Shown: positions 1 through 10,895 of the stretch, one piece after another
Layout: each line of letters starts with the position of its first letter
Numbering within the stretch: the stretch's first letter is position 1
Assembly: GCA_030760725.1 (NCBI GenBank)
Contig: JASWHV010000012.1
Location: forward strand, 19,854,368-19,918,367
Direction: 5' to 3'
Source: Neostapfia colusana
Lineage: Eukaryota; Streptophyta; Magnoliopsida; Poales; Poaceae
Length of the DNA: 64,000 nt
The notes under the pieces: generated by a model
The model's database searches: none
What the model saw: only the letters and a program-made list of their open reading frames with translations
What the model was told of the DNA's origin: nothing
Made by a program: the position numbers and the translations under genes

Positions 1-482
1 CTTCGTCCCTCCGTCTCAAGCTCGTCGGCGATCACAGCTTCCAGCCTCTCCAGCTTGGCGCCAATGGACTCGAGCGTCAGGATTGCCTCGACCACCTCTT
101 GAGCCAGAGCCCCCGTCCTCACAGGGCTGAAGCTAAGAGGCACCAGAGCGGACTCCACCTGGCCGACGAAGTCCCAGACTGCTCGGGCCTCGACGGTCCG
201 CGAAGCTCGGAGCCCCTCCACCTTTTGGCGAGCCGCCAGCAGAGTGCCAAGACCCTTCTCAGCGAACCTCCTCTCCTTCACCGCCAGGTCCTTCTCCCGG
301 AGCTGGAAGTCCCAGGTGAGCCGTGTGACACCCTCATTTTTGGTTATTGCATGTATTCATGTTTCGTGTAGAGAAAACATTTTAAAAGAAGAGGGGACAG
401 AGTAAGAATTAAAAAGATAGCCAAAAAGAGTAAAAATCCAGTTCACCAGGAGTGCCGAAGACAACTCCCACGGCCTGCTGGC

Positions 483-1180
483 CACGTGGCGCCTTCGGAG
501 CTCTTCTCCGCAAATGGGGAGAGGTCCACCGCTAAACTGGCTACGTGGCAGGCTCGGGGCTCATTCCCACAAGGGGGGGGGGGGGAGAGGTCCGACCCCG
601 TGGGACACGTGTTGCCCCGGAGCTAGCTTCTACGAAGAAGCAAGGCCAGCCGCAATACATGTATCACTTTTGGAGCTAGTCACCACGGAAATCAGAGGAC
701 CAGTCGCGCGGGATACGTGTCGATCTTGGATCTCACCTCCGAGAGGTCCGGTTCTATTAGACACATGTCGCCACCGGAGCTTATCACCGGGAGGTCCGAC
801 ACTGTTGGACACATGTCGACCTCGGAGCTCGTCTCAGAGGGAAAAGGGAGTCCGGCGCTACTTGACACGTGGCATTCACGGAGCTCACCTCCGAAGAGAG
901 GGAGGTCCGGAATGGATACGTGGCACACCCGGAGCCACCTCCGGAGAGAGGAAAGGTCCGGCACTGACACGTGGCGTGCGCGGAGCCACCTCCGAACTGG
1001 GAGGAGGTACCGACCGCAAGGATACGTGGCGCACGCGGAGCTCACCTCCGAAGGAGAGGGAGGTCTCGCTTGCTTGACACGCGGCACAACCGGAGCTCGT
1101 CTCTACGGAAAGGGGGAGACAAGGCCCCGGTGGACACATGGAGCATCCGGAACTCATCATCGCGGAAGTAATGAGTTCTG
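483..1180 (+). repeat. Tandem ~50-60 bp repeats with G-box/ABRE-like cores in the U3 of S1
   Basis: About 13 diverged units, each opening with a variant of ACACGTGGC (positions near 483, 543, 607, 659, 713, 759, 812, 866, 914, 966, 1020, 1076, 1133), followed by CGGAGCTC, CACCTCCG and GGAGGTCCGG. They lie upstream of the TATA box, that is in U3. The CACGTG / ACGTGGC core matches plant G-box and ABA-response elements. S2 of the same family lacks this array. Several overlapping ORFs here on both strands are by-products of the repeat. Confidence 0.85.
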
Positions 1181-1354
1181 GAGCGGTTTTTGGATTCTGA
1201 ACGCGTAGAAATATCGGTACGGAGAAGAAACCAACCTGAATTCCACAATGTTACCACACCAAATCAACTAAAGATAAGATGTTAAGATTCAACAACAATC
1301 TGAATAGGACTCTTATTCGAAATACAATCAGATTAGGACTCTTCTTCTCCCGAT

Positions 1355-1362
1355 TATAAATA
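1355..1362 (+). promoter_or_regulatory. TATA box of solo LTR S1
   Basis: TATAAATA, followed by a C/A-rich untranslated stretch (1363-1540) and a donor-like AAGGTATGT near 1544. The S2 counterpart is TATAAAT at 18030-18036. Placement just after the U3 repeats fits an LTR promoter. Confidence 0.65.
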
Positions 1363-1860
1363 GAACCAGAACCTTTGGCCGAAACCACGAACTTCTTTTC
1401 CACCTCCTGAGCTGACGACTTAGAGCCCTAGCCCCAACTCGCCGAGTAAGCCTATCGCTGGAGTTCGGTCGAGGAAGATCACCGGAAGAGAGCCCTAACA
1501 ATCTGTCTGATCAGAGAAGGACCCCGAAACCAAGAAAAACGTAAGGTATGTCTCCAGTATTACCTTGCGACATTATCGTGTTTTCCTTGCATCTGTTCTT
1601 CGATTCCTTTCGAGCAGAAGCTTTCTCGTGAATAGATCACTTGTTGATCGGGTTGATCTAAAGACAAGATCATCGCCACGTACACATTAGATCCGAACAC
1701 CTCTGTTCATCGTAAAACCATGCAAGCAATGCAAGAACACGTACAAACCGATCTAATAAAACTGATTATAGGATAGCATGCATATGCATTATCACATCTA
1801 TTTAAAGTTTATGCATGATATTGATTGCTGTGAATCTTGTATGTGCGTGATCATGTATAG

Positions 1861-1944
1861 AAGGACAAGGTCAGGGAGCTGTCTACGACGAGCTGCAACA
1901 ACAAGGTTTCGAGATTTAAGTGCAACCGGAACCGCAAGAACAAG
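1861..1944 (+). other. Candidate internal exon in S1 LTR (84 nt, GC donor)
   Basis: Preceded by an acceptor-like ATCATGTATAG and followed by CAAG/GCAAGTGCC, a good match to the donor of GC-AG introns. Exact counterpart in S2 at 18669-18752 (also 84 nt). Read with two leading bases it gives an acidic, Gln-rich peptide ending QPEPQEQ, interrupted here by one TAA at about 1916. The matching terminal exon is at 3201-3235. Splicing is inferred from sequence only. Confidence 0.5.
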
Positions 1945-3200
1945 GCAAGTGCCCCTTGACCATATTGATCCTAAAACTATTTTGTTTTGCGAAAAGGTGT
2001 GTGTGCTGAGTCAAACATGATGGGAAACCCTTTTATAGGAGTTTACTAGTTTTGGTTAAACCACCCTTGTCGCCAGGGAAGTTTATGAGTCGGGTATGGT
2101 TTTTGCTTTAAGCTTCGCTGAGTCCATGGGATTGGGAAGCGAGATAGATGTGTCTAGATAACTGCACTCGTAACGATAATGAGAAACTGATGTTGTTAAT
2201 GAACGTGGATCGGAGGGAGATCTAGGCAAGACTGGGTTTGTGAATGAGGTAGCATGAGATGGTGGTTCACTTGCCGTAGATCTAAGGACCGGTTCATGCG
2301 AGCACATGCCAGGATAACAGTGCCACCACAAGGCCAAGTATGGGTGCGGCTTAGCTGACTAATTAGGTAAGTTGCTAGATTGTTATGGACCGTGGAAGAC
2401 GCGGGGAATGGGAGTCGAGTGAGGACTGCCCTGGGAACTGCATGGCGCAAGAGGGGGCCCGTGGGTGGGAGAATTGGAGATTCTAGCCTGCCGGTGAAAC
2501 CTTAGTGAGTCCATACATCTAGTAACCCCTTTGTAAAGGCTATTTTGTGATCTCTTGGCCATACACCGACGGTTGTGTACTGGTATAATGGAGGTTCTGC
2601 AGTTGCCAACGGGTGACGAAATCACAAACTTGTGGGTAAAGAGGTGCAAACTCTGCAGAGTCTAAAACTATCATGATAGCCAAGCTTACGGTCACGAGCA
2701 CCTGGCCAACTTCCATGATTAGTTGGGACGGTTATTGGCTATGGTTATTGGTTATGGTTTTGTTTATGGTTTGGTTTTGATTTTGTTTTCGGGACTGTTG
2801 AGTCCGGGTAATGAGATGGGTTGCATGACAACGAGGTTGGTCTCAGTGTGAGACGGAATTGTTTATGAGATGAAATGGTAGCGAATACAAGATGGTATTC
2901 GTGAGATGGTAGCGGATACAAGAAGGTATTCGTGAGCAAGAATGAGGTTGATTAATGTCTAGTTGGGACATGGAAGGTAATGAACATAATGGAGGTATGA
3001 TTGGTATTTTAGCACATGTTGGGATTACATTCGTTTAAAGATAAGTTGCTGTTTTTATCATGGTTTTGATAAATAACTTTGCTTTCTGCAATGAGCCTTT
3101 TATACCTACCTTGTTGTGAGCTACATATAATATTTTTCCCGCTCTTGCTGAGTACATCATTGTACTAAAACTTGCATTATTATTTCATCATCAGCAACAG

Positions 3201-3235
3201 GAGAAGATTACTATGAAGATCAAGTGGGACATTAG
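3201..3235 (+). other. Candidate terminal exon in S1 LTR
   Basis: The acceptor CATCAGCAACAG ends at 3200. The exon reads (2 nt)-EDYYEDQVGH-stop. S2 at 19946-19980 reads (2 nt)-EEYFEDHVEY-stop with identical length and phase, so most differences between the copies leave the frame and chemistry intact. It would join the exon at 1861-1944 in phase 1. Confidence 0.45.
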
Positions 3236-6166
3236 GCGTGTAATCTGTTCTCAACCTTGCCTGTGGGGATGGAGTAGAGATGGAGCCACTGCTGCTTAGA
3301 ATTGCTTCCGCATTAGTTAGAAGACTTCCGCTGCTAGAATAAAGACTTCCGCTGTTAGATTAAGACTTCCGCTGTGAGAATGAGTCCAATACTCATGAGA
3401 CATTGTAATAAACGCTGTTATTCGTGGTCATACATATTCTGAAATTCAGTTTGTGGATGATGTGTATATGTGTGATGAACATCCTGGGCACACATATGCA
3501 TCAGTTCTCGGTTCTGTGGTTTTCCACAAAATTGAGGGCGTCACAAGCCGCTCCAACTCTGACACCCGGAAGTCAGTCGCCAGTTCCCGGTCCAGCACCA
3601 CCTGGTGGTCCCGGGTGACCTGCTCCTCCCTCTCGGCTAGAGCTGCCTCCTGAAGCTCCAGCTCTTCGGCCTGGGCCTGCAGGTCGCCCTCTCCAGCCTC
3701 CAGCCGCTCGGCGACCTTCTTCTCCTCGATCACCACGGCGCGCTTCCGCTCCGCGACGACACATTCGCGGTGTGCCAGCTGCAGCTGCAGCTCCTCGTTG
3801 GCGTCGGAGCGGACCTGGATGCTGTCATAGGCTTCGCGAGCCTCCTGCATAATGCGCCGGGTCTCAGCATCCAGGCGGTCGACGGCCTTCCTCTGAATGT
3901 TGAGGAGTGCCTCCTCAGTGTCGAGCCTCGCCCACTTCGCGTCAAGAGCCGCACCCAGCCGCGGAGGCGGTCCCTCTCATCCGCCAGGGCCTCCCGCTCG
4001 CGCTCGAGCGCGGCCTGGACCTGCCGGACGCTGGACTGGGCAAGTTCCAGAGCGTTCACCAGGGGCAGCGGGGCGGTAGAGGCTGAAGCCGCGCCACAAA
4101 CCTCCTCCATGATGTCATCATCCGATGAAGGAGGCTCCGGCACTGCAGCATCTACGGAGACCATGACCAGGCGCCGATCTGTAGAAGCCGGCGCCGAAGC
4201 AGGGGTACTCCCGACGTGCCCCTGCTTGCCGCCCGCCAGAAGACCTGCATCAGCTCCTCCCGCTTCAGCACCTGAAGGCTGGATGCCGCCAGCCAGCTCC
4301 CCCAAGTATTCGACAGCCGCCGGCTCCCGAGCTGGCGAAGGAGGAGGAGCGGGCGCCGCCGCCGTTGCAGAAGCCGGTTCCGCCTGGCTAGAAGAAGGAG
4401 GCCCCTGGACCTGCTCCGGGGCCAGTGAAGCTGCCGCAGCGTCTGGACGCTGCGGCACCGGGCCCCTGCCAACCGAAGGAGGCCAGGGAACAGACGCATC
4501 CCCGGAAGCCGGAGAATCCCTGCAGGCACAGGGAGCTCTCAAGACAAGAGAAGAAGCACGCAAAGTGCTAAGAACCGGTAAGTGCAAACTTACCGAGGAA
4601 TGTGAACACTCTAGCGGGCATGGAGTCCTGGCTTCCGAGCCGGGGCAGGTCCGCTGAGGCCTGCGTCGAAGGCGCCTGGGCCGGCGGAGCAGGGGGTGCT
4701 CCCGCAGCCCCCCCAGAAGGCGGAGCAGCAGAACTCCTGGAGGCAGCACCTCCAGCACCACTCGCCAAACCAGCCCCTGAAGCCCGGGGCGCCTGCGTCC
4801 CTGGATGAGTCCCGACTGCGCTCCCTCTGGCGCCGCCACCTGCCGAGCCCGCAGCACCGGCGTCCCTCCTCAGAGCTCCACCGCCTGTGGAAGGAGGGTG
4901 GGATGCCCGGGGTTCCTCTGACTGCCGCTGTCCAAGAGGAGTCCCATCGGTGCGGAAGACCCGAGGCCTCTTCGAGTCGCCGCTTGACGAACCGACACCT
5001 CCCGAGGAATGGCGCGGGGGGACTCTGGTCCCCTGACTCGGCGCGAAAGACGCCCTCGGTGGAGACCGGGAGTGCTTCCTATTTGGTTAACCAGAGGCCG
5101 GCTCCTTGCCCTTCCCCTTGTCGACGGTCCGAGCTCCGTCGACCCTCGGCGCAGGATGGGCATCGGCCGATGCCTCACGCTCCGCTCCGGAGCGGTCAAC
5201 CCCGGGGATCGAGATTCCCCGGAAGGCATCTCCGACCTGGCGCACGGCGATCCCGATGTCATCCAGCGTCGGCATCCCCCGCAGCAGCTCCGCCCTCCTC
5301 GCTTGCTCCAAGAAAAGAGGGATGCAGGACTCTGGGATGGTGAGGAAGCCGCCACCCATAAGGTCGCTGCTTACCCTCATCACCATCTCCCACAGCATCT
5401 CGGCGGGCGGGTCAGAGCCTAGACCCGTCTCCAGCCTGGTGCAGTCGTGCTCGCCGGTGTAGTACCACACCGGACGACTGTGCTGCTGCAGGGGCGCAAG
5501 GCGGCGCGACAAGAAATCTGTCAGCACCATCAGGGATGTCAACGCCTGATCCGCTAGGAACCGGATCCGCTCCAGGACCGGCGTGTATTCAGGCTCCAAC
5601 TCCGGGCTCTCCTCCCCGAAGTGACGCTCGGTGGTTGGAGCACCAGTTGGCAACTGAAGGCGATCGTGCTCGTCGGTCTTCACAATCACCCAGTTCTCCC
5701 TCCAGCCTTCCTACCTCGCAGCACAGAAGGGCAGAAGGTACCCATAGACCTTCAGGTCCTTGCAGCAGTGCTGGATGTAGTAGGCGCCCAGCTGGTTCTT
5801 CGTGCCGCGCCCAGTCGTCTGCAGCACGAAGAAATGAAGGAAGAGTGTCACTGAAGCTCGCACTCCCACGAACATTTCGCAGAAGTGGACGAAGACGGTG
5901 GCCATGGCGAAAGAGTTGGGGGAGAGGTGATGAATCTGGAGGCCGTACGTCTCGAGCAGCGTCATGAAGAAGGAGGAGATCAGCGGGACGAACCCCACCA
6001 AGGCGTAGGCGGCAAAGAAGACGGTCTCCCCCCTCTCCAGACGCAGAGGGAGAGATCCCCGCCAAAGGCAACGCCGCTCCTCCTCAGAATGCCATCCCAG
6101 CAGCTTGCGCATCACCCCCAGGTCTCTCGTCCGGGCGATGCGCGGCGGAGGCAGGTAGGAAGCCAT

Positions 6167-6674
6167 CGGAGGCGAAGATGCAAGAACTCAGAAGATGGAA
6201 GAGCCTTGAGCGCACGGAGGAATACGGAAAGCTCAGGCGCAAGGAAGTGTGCAAAGGGAAGCCGGCGATGTAGATGAGATCCCCTTTTAAAACATTCCAG
6301 AAGCGATTTGAAACGCTTCGTGTGCGCCATTCAGGGAAGACGCCCCAGGTCCAAGCCCCAGTGACCATGACAAGGGGGCCCAAGCCGTCCTGCAGAAGCG
6401 GTGGACCGAGCAGTCAGCCTCCCAAGCGGAGAACCCGGCGGTCCCTGGCAAGGCGCTGCAACGTGCGGTAGTGCGCTGCGACGTGCAGTAGTGGCAGCCT
6501 TGGGAACCGCCGCAGTAAAAGCAGCCATCAAGCAGGGCTCACGCCCCCATGACCCCACGACTGTTCGTGCTCCGGCAACGGTCAAAAGGAGTCTCCGAGA
6601 AGGTGCGTGGAGTAGAAAAGGTGAAGGCCCCACCTCGGGCTCCCTACCTCCCCCGAGATGGGCCCGGGGGCCAC
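6167..6674 (+). other. Tat element spacer and polypurine tract before the 3' LTR
   Basis: 508 bp between the start codon of the antisense ORF and the 3' LTR. No convincing coding region. The last ~20 bases (GAGATGGGCCCGGGGGCCAC) are the purine-rich tract expected just upstream of a + strand 3' LTR and are typical of Tat-type elements. The spacer presumably also holds the promoter of the antisense ORF, but I see no clear minus-strand TATA box. Confidence 0.6.
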
Positions 6675-6772
6675 TGTCGGTACCCTCAATACCGGGTACC
6701 CCCGCGCACAGGCCAAAACCGTCTAACGGCTTCACCCCCTCCGCAGGGGCGAAGTCCGAGGGCACCTGAGCC

Positions 6773-7095
6773 GGACATCCCCTCTCTGCGGGGAGAGCTC
6801 TGAAGGCTCCACGTGTCCAGCGGGGCCGGACCTCCCTCTCCTCAGAGGAGAGCTTCAGGCCCGCCACGTGTCCAGCAGAGCCGGACCTCCACCCTCCGCG
6901 GGGAGAGCTCTGAAGGCTCCACGTGTCCAGCAGGGCCAGACCCCCCTCTCCTCAGAGGAGAGCTCCGGGCCCGCCACATGGCCAGCAGAGACGGACCTCC
7001 CCCCTCCGCGGGGAGAGCTCTGATGGCTCCAAGTGTCCCGCGGGGCCGGACCCCACCTTCTCCTTAGAGGGGGACTCCAGGCCTGCCACGTGGCA
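6773..7095 (+). repeat. Tandem ~60 bp repeats with CCACGTGTCC cores in the Tat LTR
   Basis: Six motif copies near 6809, 6864, 6929, 6974, 7029 and 7086 in alternating unit types: one GAAGGCTCCACGTGTCCAGC, the other CCCGCCACGTGTCCAGC. Each is followed by a GGCCGGACC and CTCC-rich stretch. The array lies in U3. Core motifs are G-box-like, as in the unrelated S1 LTR. Confidence 0.8.
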
Positions 7096-7496
7096 GCGAA
7101 GCAGCGCTGCCTACCCAGCGCGGTAGGCAGCAGGAGTGAAGGCGCACCATGCCCTGTCCATACAAGGTATTCAAGACCCGCGCCTTCCCAAGACGTGGTG
7201 ACGCGGCGCACATCTGCCAGGTGCCACTGTGGCCAGTCACGGTCAAGACTGGACGCGCCTTCCTAAGACGCGAAGACAGGCACGCAATGTCAGAAGCTGT
7301 ACACCAATAAACACAGCGACAAGACATCCCCTGCCGCCCCTGCCATCATCAACCACTACGCCTAGCTTGCGGCGTGGGCAGGGCAGCAGGCTGAACACTC
7401 AGAAGCCCTCGCCAGAGACAACTACCGGCGTTAATGCAGATATGGTAGATGGCAGAGATTTCCCCGGGACCACCTGTCGGGTCCCGAGCCTTGGAC

Positions 7497-7503
7497 TATA
7501 AAA
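7497..7503 (+). promoter_or_regulatory. TATA box of the Tat-type LTR
   Basis: TATAAAA in the context GGACTATAAAAGGCTCC, about 820 bp into the LTR and downstream of the U3 repeats. It fixes the + orientation of the element. Confidence 0.75.
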
Positions 7504-7815
7504 GGCTCCGGTAGGCAACGTTGCAAAGGGTTCGGCAGTTCGCCACCCTACTCTCAGACTTACGCCCTTCATCCTCATACCCAGGCTTAGAAAACTGGTT
7601 CTAAGCTTGAAGAAATACAACAAGCACCTCTGCTCACCGTGGACGTAGGGTTTTACGCTCCGGCGGCCCGGACCACATAAAAAACCATTGTGTTCATCTC
7701 CTTCCTTTGTCCAGACAAGAAAGACCCACGCCAGGGGACTAGCCCCTCCGAAAAGGAACCTCCGTGGGCTTCCCAGAGCAGGCCTGGGGAAGTGTCGACC
7801 GCGGACGCTTCGACA

Positions 7816-9466
7816 CACATTAAATCACTTTCTATGTTGCTTTTGAAATATATGTGCATTGCATCTCAATAGCTCACGTGACGTCGACGTTCGAAGAGGA
7901 CTCAACTCCGCATCGAGGATCTCCATCTCGTGACGAGTTTGGCAGATTTTCCGGAGGAAGACTAACTCCTAGCTTCTAACAAAACCATTGAGCAAGGCAA
8001 GCCCCGGGTTGCATATAATTACCGTTTTAAATTTTGCTTTACTTCACCTCATGTTTATTAGACTTGATATGGTGCATTATGTCTAGGATGCTTGAAACCC
8101 ACTTGCATGGCTATTACATCCCTGAGTAGAAGGTTTAGTGTAGGATTTGCCTCGTAGTAGATGCTAGGCTAATGTTGTAGCTAGCTCAGTAGAAGTAAAG
8201 TAGTAAAAAGCTACTCGCGAGAAAGGTCGAGTAACGGAGATTACTCGCGAGAGGTTGATGATAAGAGCACCCTCATGAAAATGAGATGGGGACGGGGAAG
8301 TTCCTGTAGGATGGAGTGCTCAAGGTTGTCTCGACCTGCGATGGGTGTGACAATGCTTGAGGCCACATTAGGCCTGGGCCGGGAGGGTAAGGCAAATGTG
8401 GAGGTTGGTTATTAGCCCTGTCCGTGTTGGTTAAGGACCGTGCGTATGTGGTCCTGCCGGAAAAGTTTGAGCTGTACCGGATATATAGTGGGGTATGGGA
8501 CCATGAAACTGATGTAACTCGATGGACCGTGATATAGAAACTCATCCTTCGCGTGGGAACGGCGTTGAGAAGGTGGGTGGTGTAAATCCTTTAGCGGGCA
8601 ACTTCGACTTGTCCGCGTAGAGGACCATCCTGCTCGGCGCGAAACATTTTTGTATGTCGGGGTGTCGTGTGAAACATTGCTGCATACAATGTAAGAAAGA
8701 GTGATTCTTTCGAGTTGGGTGTATCTGTCGTGTATTCTGGGTTGTTATTGATTCGAATCACTATCTCTCGTGGAAGAGGATTGAGCATACTTGCCCACTG
8801 CGCCGTGACGTAGTAAGAAGAGGAACTAAGCCTCTTAACCTGTTGTTCATGGCTTAAGCACTGTATTGGAACCTTGAATGTAGATATAGTGCCAACTAAA
8901 TTTCTATTCCACCTTAGGCTAGCAACATTGGGATAAGCATTTCTTGTTTAATTGTGGACCTCCGGTGTTGTGAGGCATGAGGACCACGAAAATGAATGCA
9001 ATGAGAATCTGAATATAAGGATCAAGTTTAGTCAAGCTTCTTTATGCAAAGTTCATATTCCTACTGTCTTACTACCCCTGCATGTAGAGTTACATGTTTA
9101 GCATTGACGGTTAAGACTTGCTGAGCCTTAGTGCTCACGGTTGCTTCTTAGTTGTTTTTGCAGGTAGCAGGATGCCTGCTATGAAGAGGGTTGTTCGGTG
9201 AGACGACGAACCTCACGGTTCTTTTAACTCACCGAAAACCTAGCCGCTGCCTTACTTAAATGAAGCTAGTAGGAAGCATTCACGGGCTGAACGAGTTCTC
9301 TTCGGCGTAGTTAAGGTCGAGAGTAAGTAGATGTCCAGCTTTTAAATTCTGCTGCGTGTGTACATTATGTTGTAAAAGAGCTTATGTTGAGTAATAAATC
9401 ATTTCATATGTTCTTAGCGTCTTTTCGTGCATGCTGTTGGGTGCCGCATCACACGGCACCACCAAG
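7816..9466 (+). mobile_element. Truncated long LTR remnant F (+ strand)
   Basis: Homologous in layout to the 3' half of the long LTRs elsewhere in the window: GC-donor site AAGGCAAGC near 7998, the element-wide motif GACTTGCTGAGCC near 9115, GTTTTTGCAG acceptor at about 9163, AATAAA at about 9394, and a terminal region GGGTGCCGCATCACACGGCACC. Its left side is cut by the Tat element and its right end by B, so the last ~70 bp of the LTR are missing. No ORF of interest; an ancient relic. Confidence 0.65.
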
Positions 9467-9723
9467 TGTGATTCCCGGGCGAGCGGCACGACCCCGTCGA
9501 GGGCCAGGCCATCACAGCACGATGCGACACCCGACATCACACACGATAAGAAGACATAGTATTACATTGAAACATGCTGAATTTGTACAAAAGTAGTACA
9601 ACCTTCAGTTTATAACTCCTGTACAGAATCTACTGAAGCGGAAAGTATTTGTACAACTCACGCCAACACCTAACTAGCAAAAGTAGGTTGTTCGTCCCTA
9701 CGGACAACCCACACTAGCTCCAC

Positions 9724-9827
9724 TCAGCATGACCGCGGCATGTACTGCTCCCACACAGCCGTAGTCCCTGACGGAGGGTAGCCCTCGCCGGTGGACTCGT
9801 ACTCCGAGTCCATGGGGTACTCCTCAC
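9724..9827 (-). other. Candidate terminal exon in B 3' LTR (104 nt)
   Basis: Acceptor GTGTTTGCAG, then 2 nt and 34 codons including TGA. The peptide is rich in Glu, Tyr and Pro (EEYPMDSEYES and so on). The copy in the 5' LTR (52367-52469) has a 1 bp deletion that breaks the frame, as expected for decay after insertion. Confidence 0.45.
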
Positions 9828-10814
9828 CTGCAAACACTCATAGCAGCAACCGTGAGCACGATGGCTCAGCAAGTCTTAACCGACTCTCCTACAAAAGAAA
9901 CTCTACATGCAAGTCATAACAAGTTCATCCTTAATTCATCCTTAATTCATCATTTGGCTACAAGTTAACGGTTCACAGAGTAAGCAGTATTTGGAGGCAC
10001 ACATGTAACAATACAAGTCATTCATATCAGCAGTATTGTGTCACAACATTCCATATTTTTTTACCTACGTCACGACATAGTGAACAAGCGGTACTCATAA
10101 CCAAGAGGGACGGCAAATCAACTCGTTATACACCTGCAGGGATACCCGAATAACACGTGATGTACACCCATACTCGGAGCTGCACACAACACGCTCACCC
10201 AATGTCGTACGGGACAACCTTTTACCAAACAGCCCAAACGTCAAACCGGTCGAACCAAAACGGGCAGGAGGTTCCCTACACGGAGCATCTCTCTATGCCC
10301 GTTAGAGGATTTCCACCTTGCTCCCTCAACCTACACCTATAAATTGGTGAGTTATGCCTCGACGCCTGGAGGTATAGGTTACATCAGTTTATCGGACCAC
10401 ATATATCTGATATGCCTTCGGTACATTCAAACTTGTTCTGCATGGCCGCACACGGATCGGTCCTCAATCGACAAGGGCAGGGCTACACACACAAGACTTC
10501 CACTTGCTTCGTCCTAGCACCTGCCTAGTCTCATTTTCTTACTAAAGTTGTCTCACATCTCGAACCAATCCCGTATGTGGCGAATCCTATACTCGCGAGT
10601 AGATTCCAACTACTCGACTTGTACCGAAGTCTATAAACATTAAGCAAAGCATGATCTACTCGAGGCTTTAGACACTAGCCTCACTCTTTTTGGAATAATC
10701 AGGTTATGCAATTAGAGTTTCATCCATCCTAAACTTAATGCACATACATACCTCAAACTAAGTTAGTATAAAGCAAAACTTGATAAAACTTGTTAAATGC
10801 AAACCAGGGCTTGC

Positions 10815-10895
10815 CTTGTTGCTGCTGGTCAGTAGTTAGGGCATCCTCTGGAGGTATCAAGTGCAGGATCTCCAGGGTTTCCTCGCTTGCGGTGA
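10815..10895 (-). other. Candidate internal exon in B 3' LTR (81 nt)
   Basis: Acceptor ACCTGTAG and GC-type donor CAACAAG/GCAAGC. Same length and phase (2 nt + 26 codons + 1 nt) as the exons in D and E. The peptide is acidic and Gln-rich, ending TTDQQQQ, against LAYDQEQ in D. Splicing is inferred. Confidence 0.45.

Larger units (their letters stand above)
324..3545 (+). mobile_element. Solo LTR S1 (Ty3/gypsy, long-LTR family), 3222 bp
   Basis: It begins TGTGACACCC and ends GGGCGTCACA (near-perfect terminal inverted repeat) and is flanked by AGCCG at 319-323 and 3546-3550. There is no internal region, primer site or polypurine tract, so this is a solo LTR left by LTR-LTR recombination. A TATAAATA box lies at 1355-1362 and an AATAAA-like signal near 3410 (TGTAATAAACG), so the LTR holds a complete promoter-to-polyadenylation unit on the + strand. 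It is the same family as S2: segments 2083-2650 and 18880-19450 align closely. It interrupts the antisense extra ORF of the Tat element. Confidence 0.9.
1..6166 (-). pseudogene. Antisense extra ORF of the Tat-type element (putative gypsy-type transposon family), broken
   Basis: The start codon is at 6164-6166 on the minus strand. The N-terminal part (6166-5711) resembles the plant 'putative gypsy type transposon' family (PF04195 type), with the typical stretch around YGLQIHHLSPNS. An in-frame TAG at 5711-5713 interrupts it. The same frame then continues to 5087 (WYYTGEHD region, SIPGVDR, then KGKGKEP). Further 3' the coding capacity lies in shifted frames across 3551-5086: a Pro/Ala/Ser-rich linker, then a Glu/Arg/Gln-rich coiled coil at about 3850-3551. 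Solo LTR S1 splits the coiled coil. Reading across its empty site (3551 to 318) restores the frame, which continues through 318-1 (ELETEGR near position 1) and off the window. Function of this family is unknown. This copy is a pseudogene: one nonsense codon, frameshifts and a 3.2 kb insertion. Confidence 0.75.
1..7815 (+). mobile_element. Tat-lineage Ty3/gypsy element, 3' part (5' part outside window)
   Basis: The 3' end of a long LTR retrotransposon. What is visible is a minus-strand extra ORF, a G-rich polypurine tract just before 6675, and an LTR at 6675-7815 that starts TGTCGG and ends CGACA with a + strand TATA box. LTR orientation and polypurine tract show the element is transcribed on the + strand, so the extra ORF is antisense to it. 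In the Tat lineage (for example Grande and RIRE2-like elements) an antisense ORF between pol and the 3' LTR is known, which is why I assign it there. No gag or pol is inside the window, so lineage is inferred. The bases after the LTR, CACAT at 7816-7820, would be one copy of the target duplication; the partner lies outside. Solo LTR S1 is inserted in it. Confidence 0.75.
6675..7815 (+). repeat. 3' LTR of the Tat-type element (1141 bp)
   Basis: Starts TGTCGGTACC directly after the polypurine tract and ends TTCGACA, giving matching TGTCG/CGACA termini. U3 holds tandem repeats (6773-7095), a TATA box lies at 7497-7503, and R/U5 follows. The minus-strand extra ORF sits just upstream. Confidence 0.8.

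Noticed and set aside
483..1180. Regularly spaced repeats resembling a CRISPR array
   Set aside because: Units are diverged direct repeats without constant repeats and unique spacers, in a plant LTR with no cas genes.
514..1208. Several overlapping ORFs on both strands (up to 187 codons)
   Set aside because: They lie in the S1 tandem repeat array; open frames come from GC-rich repeats without stops, and no frame is shared with S2.
2083..2337. 84-codon ORF with a similar one at 18880-19158
   Set aside because: Antisense to the S1/S2 LTRs within a well-conserved non-coding stretch; the frames differ in length and break at different points.
3770..4857. Long ORFs on both strands (295 and 375 codons)
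   Set aside because: Compositional open frames in the GC-rich linker of the antisense extra ORF. The true frame is best judged from the flanking coiled-coil and N-terminal regions, and it shifts here.
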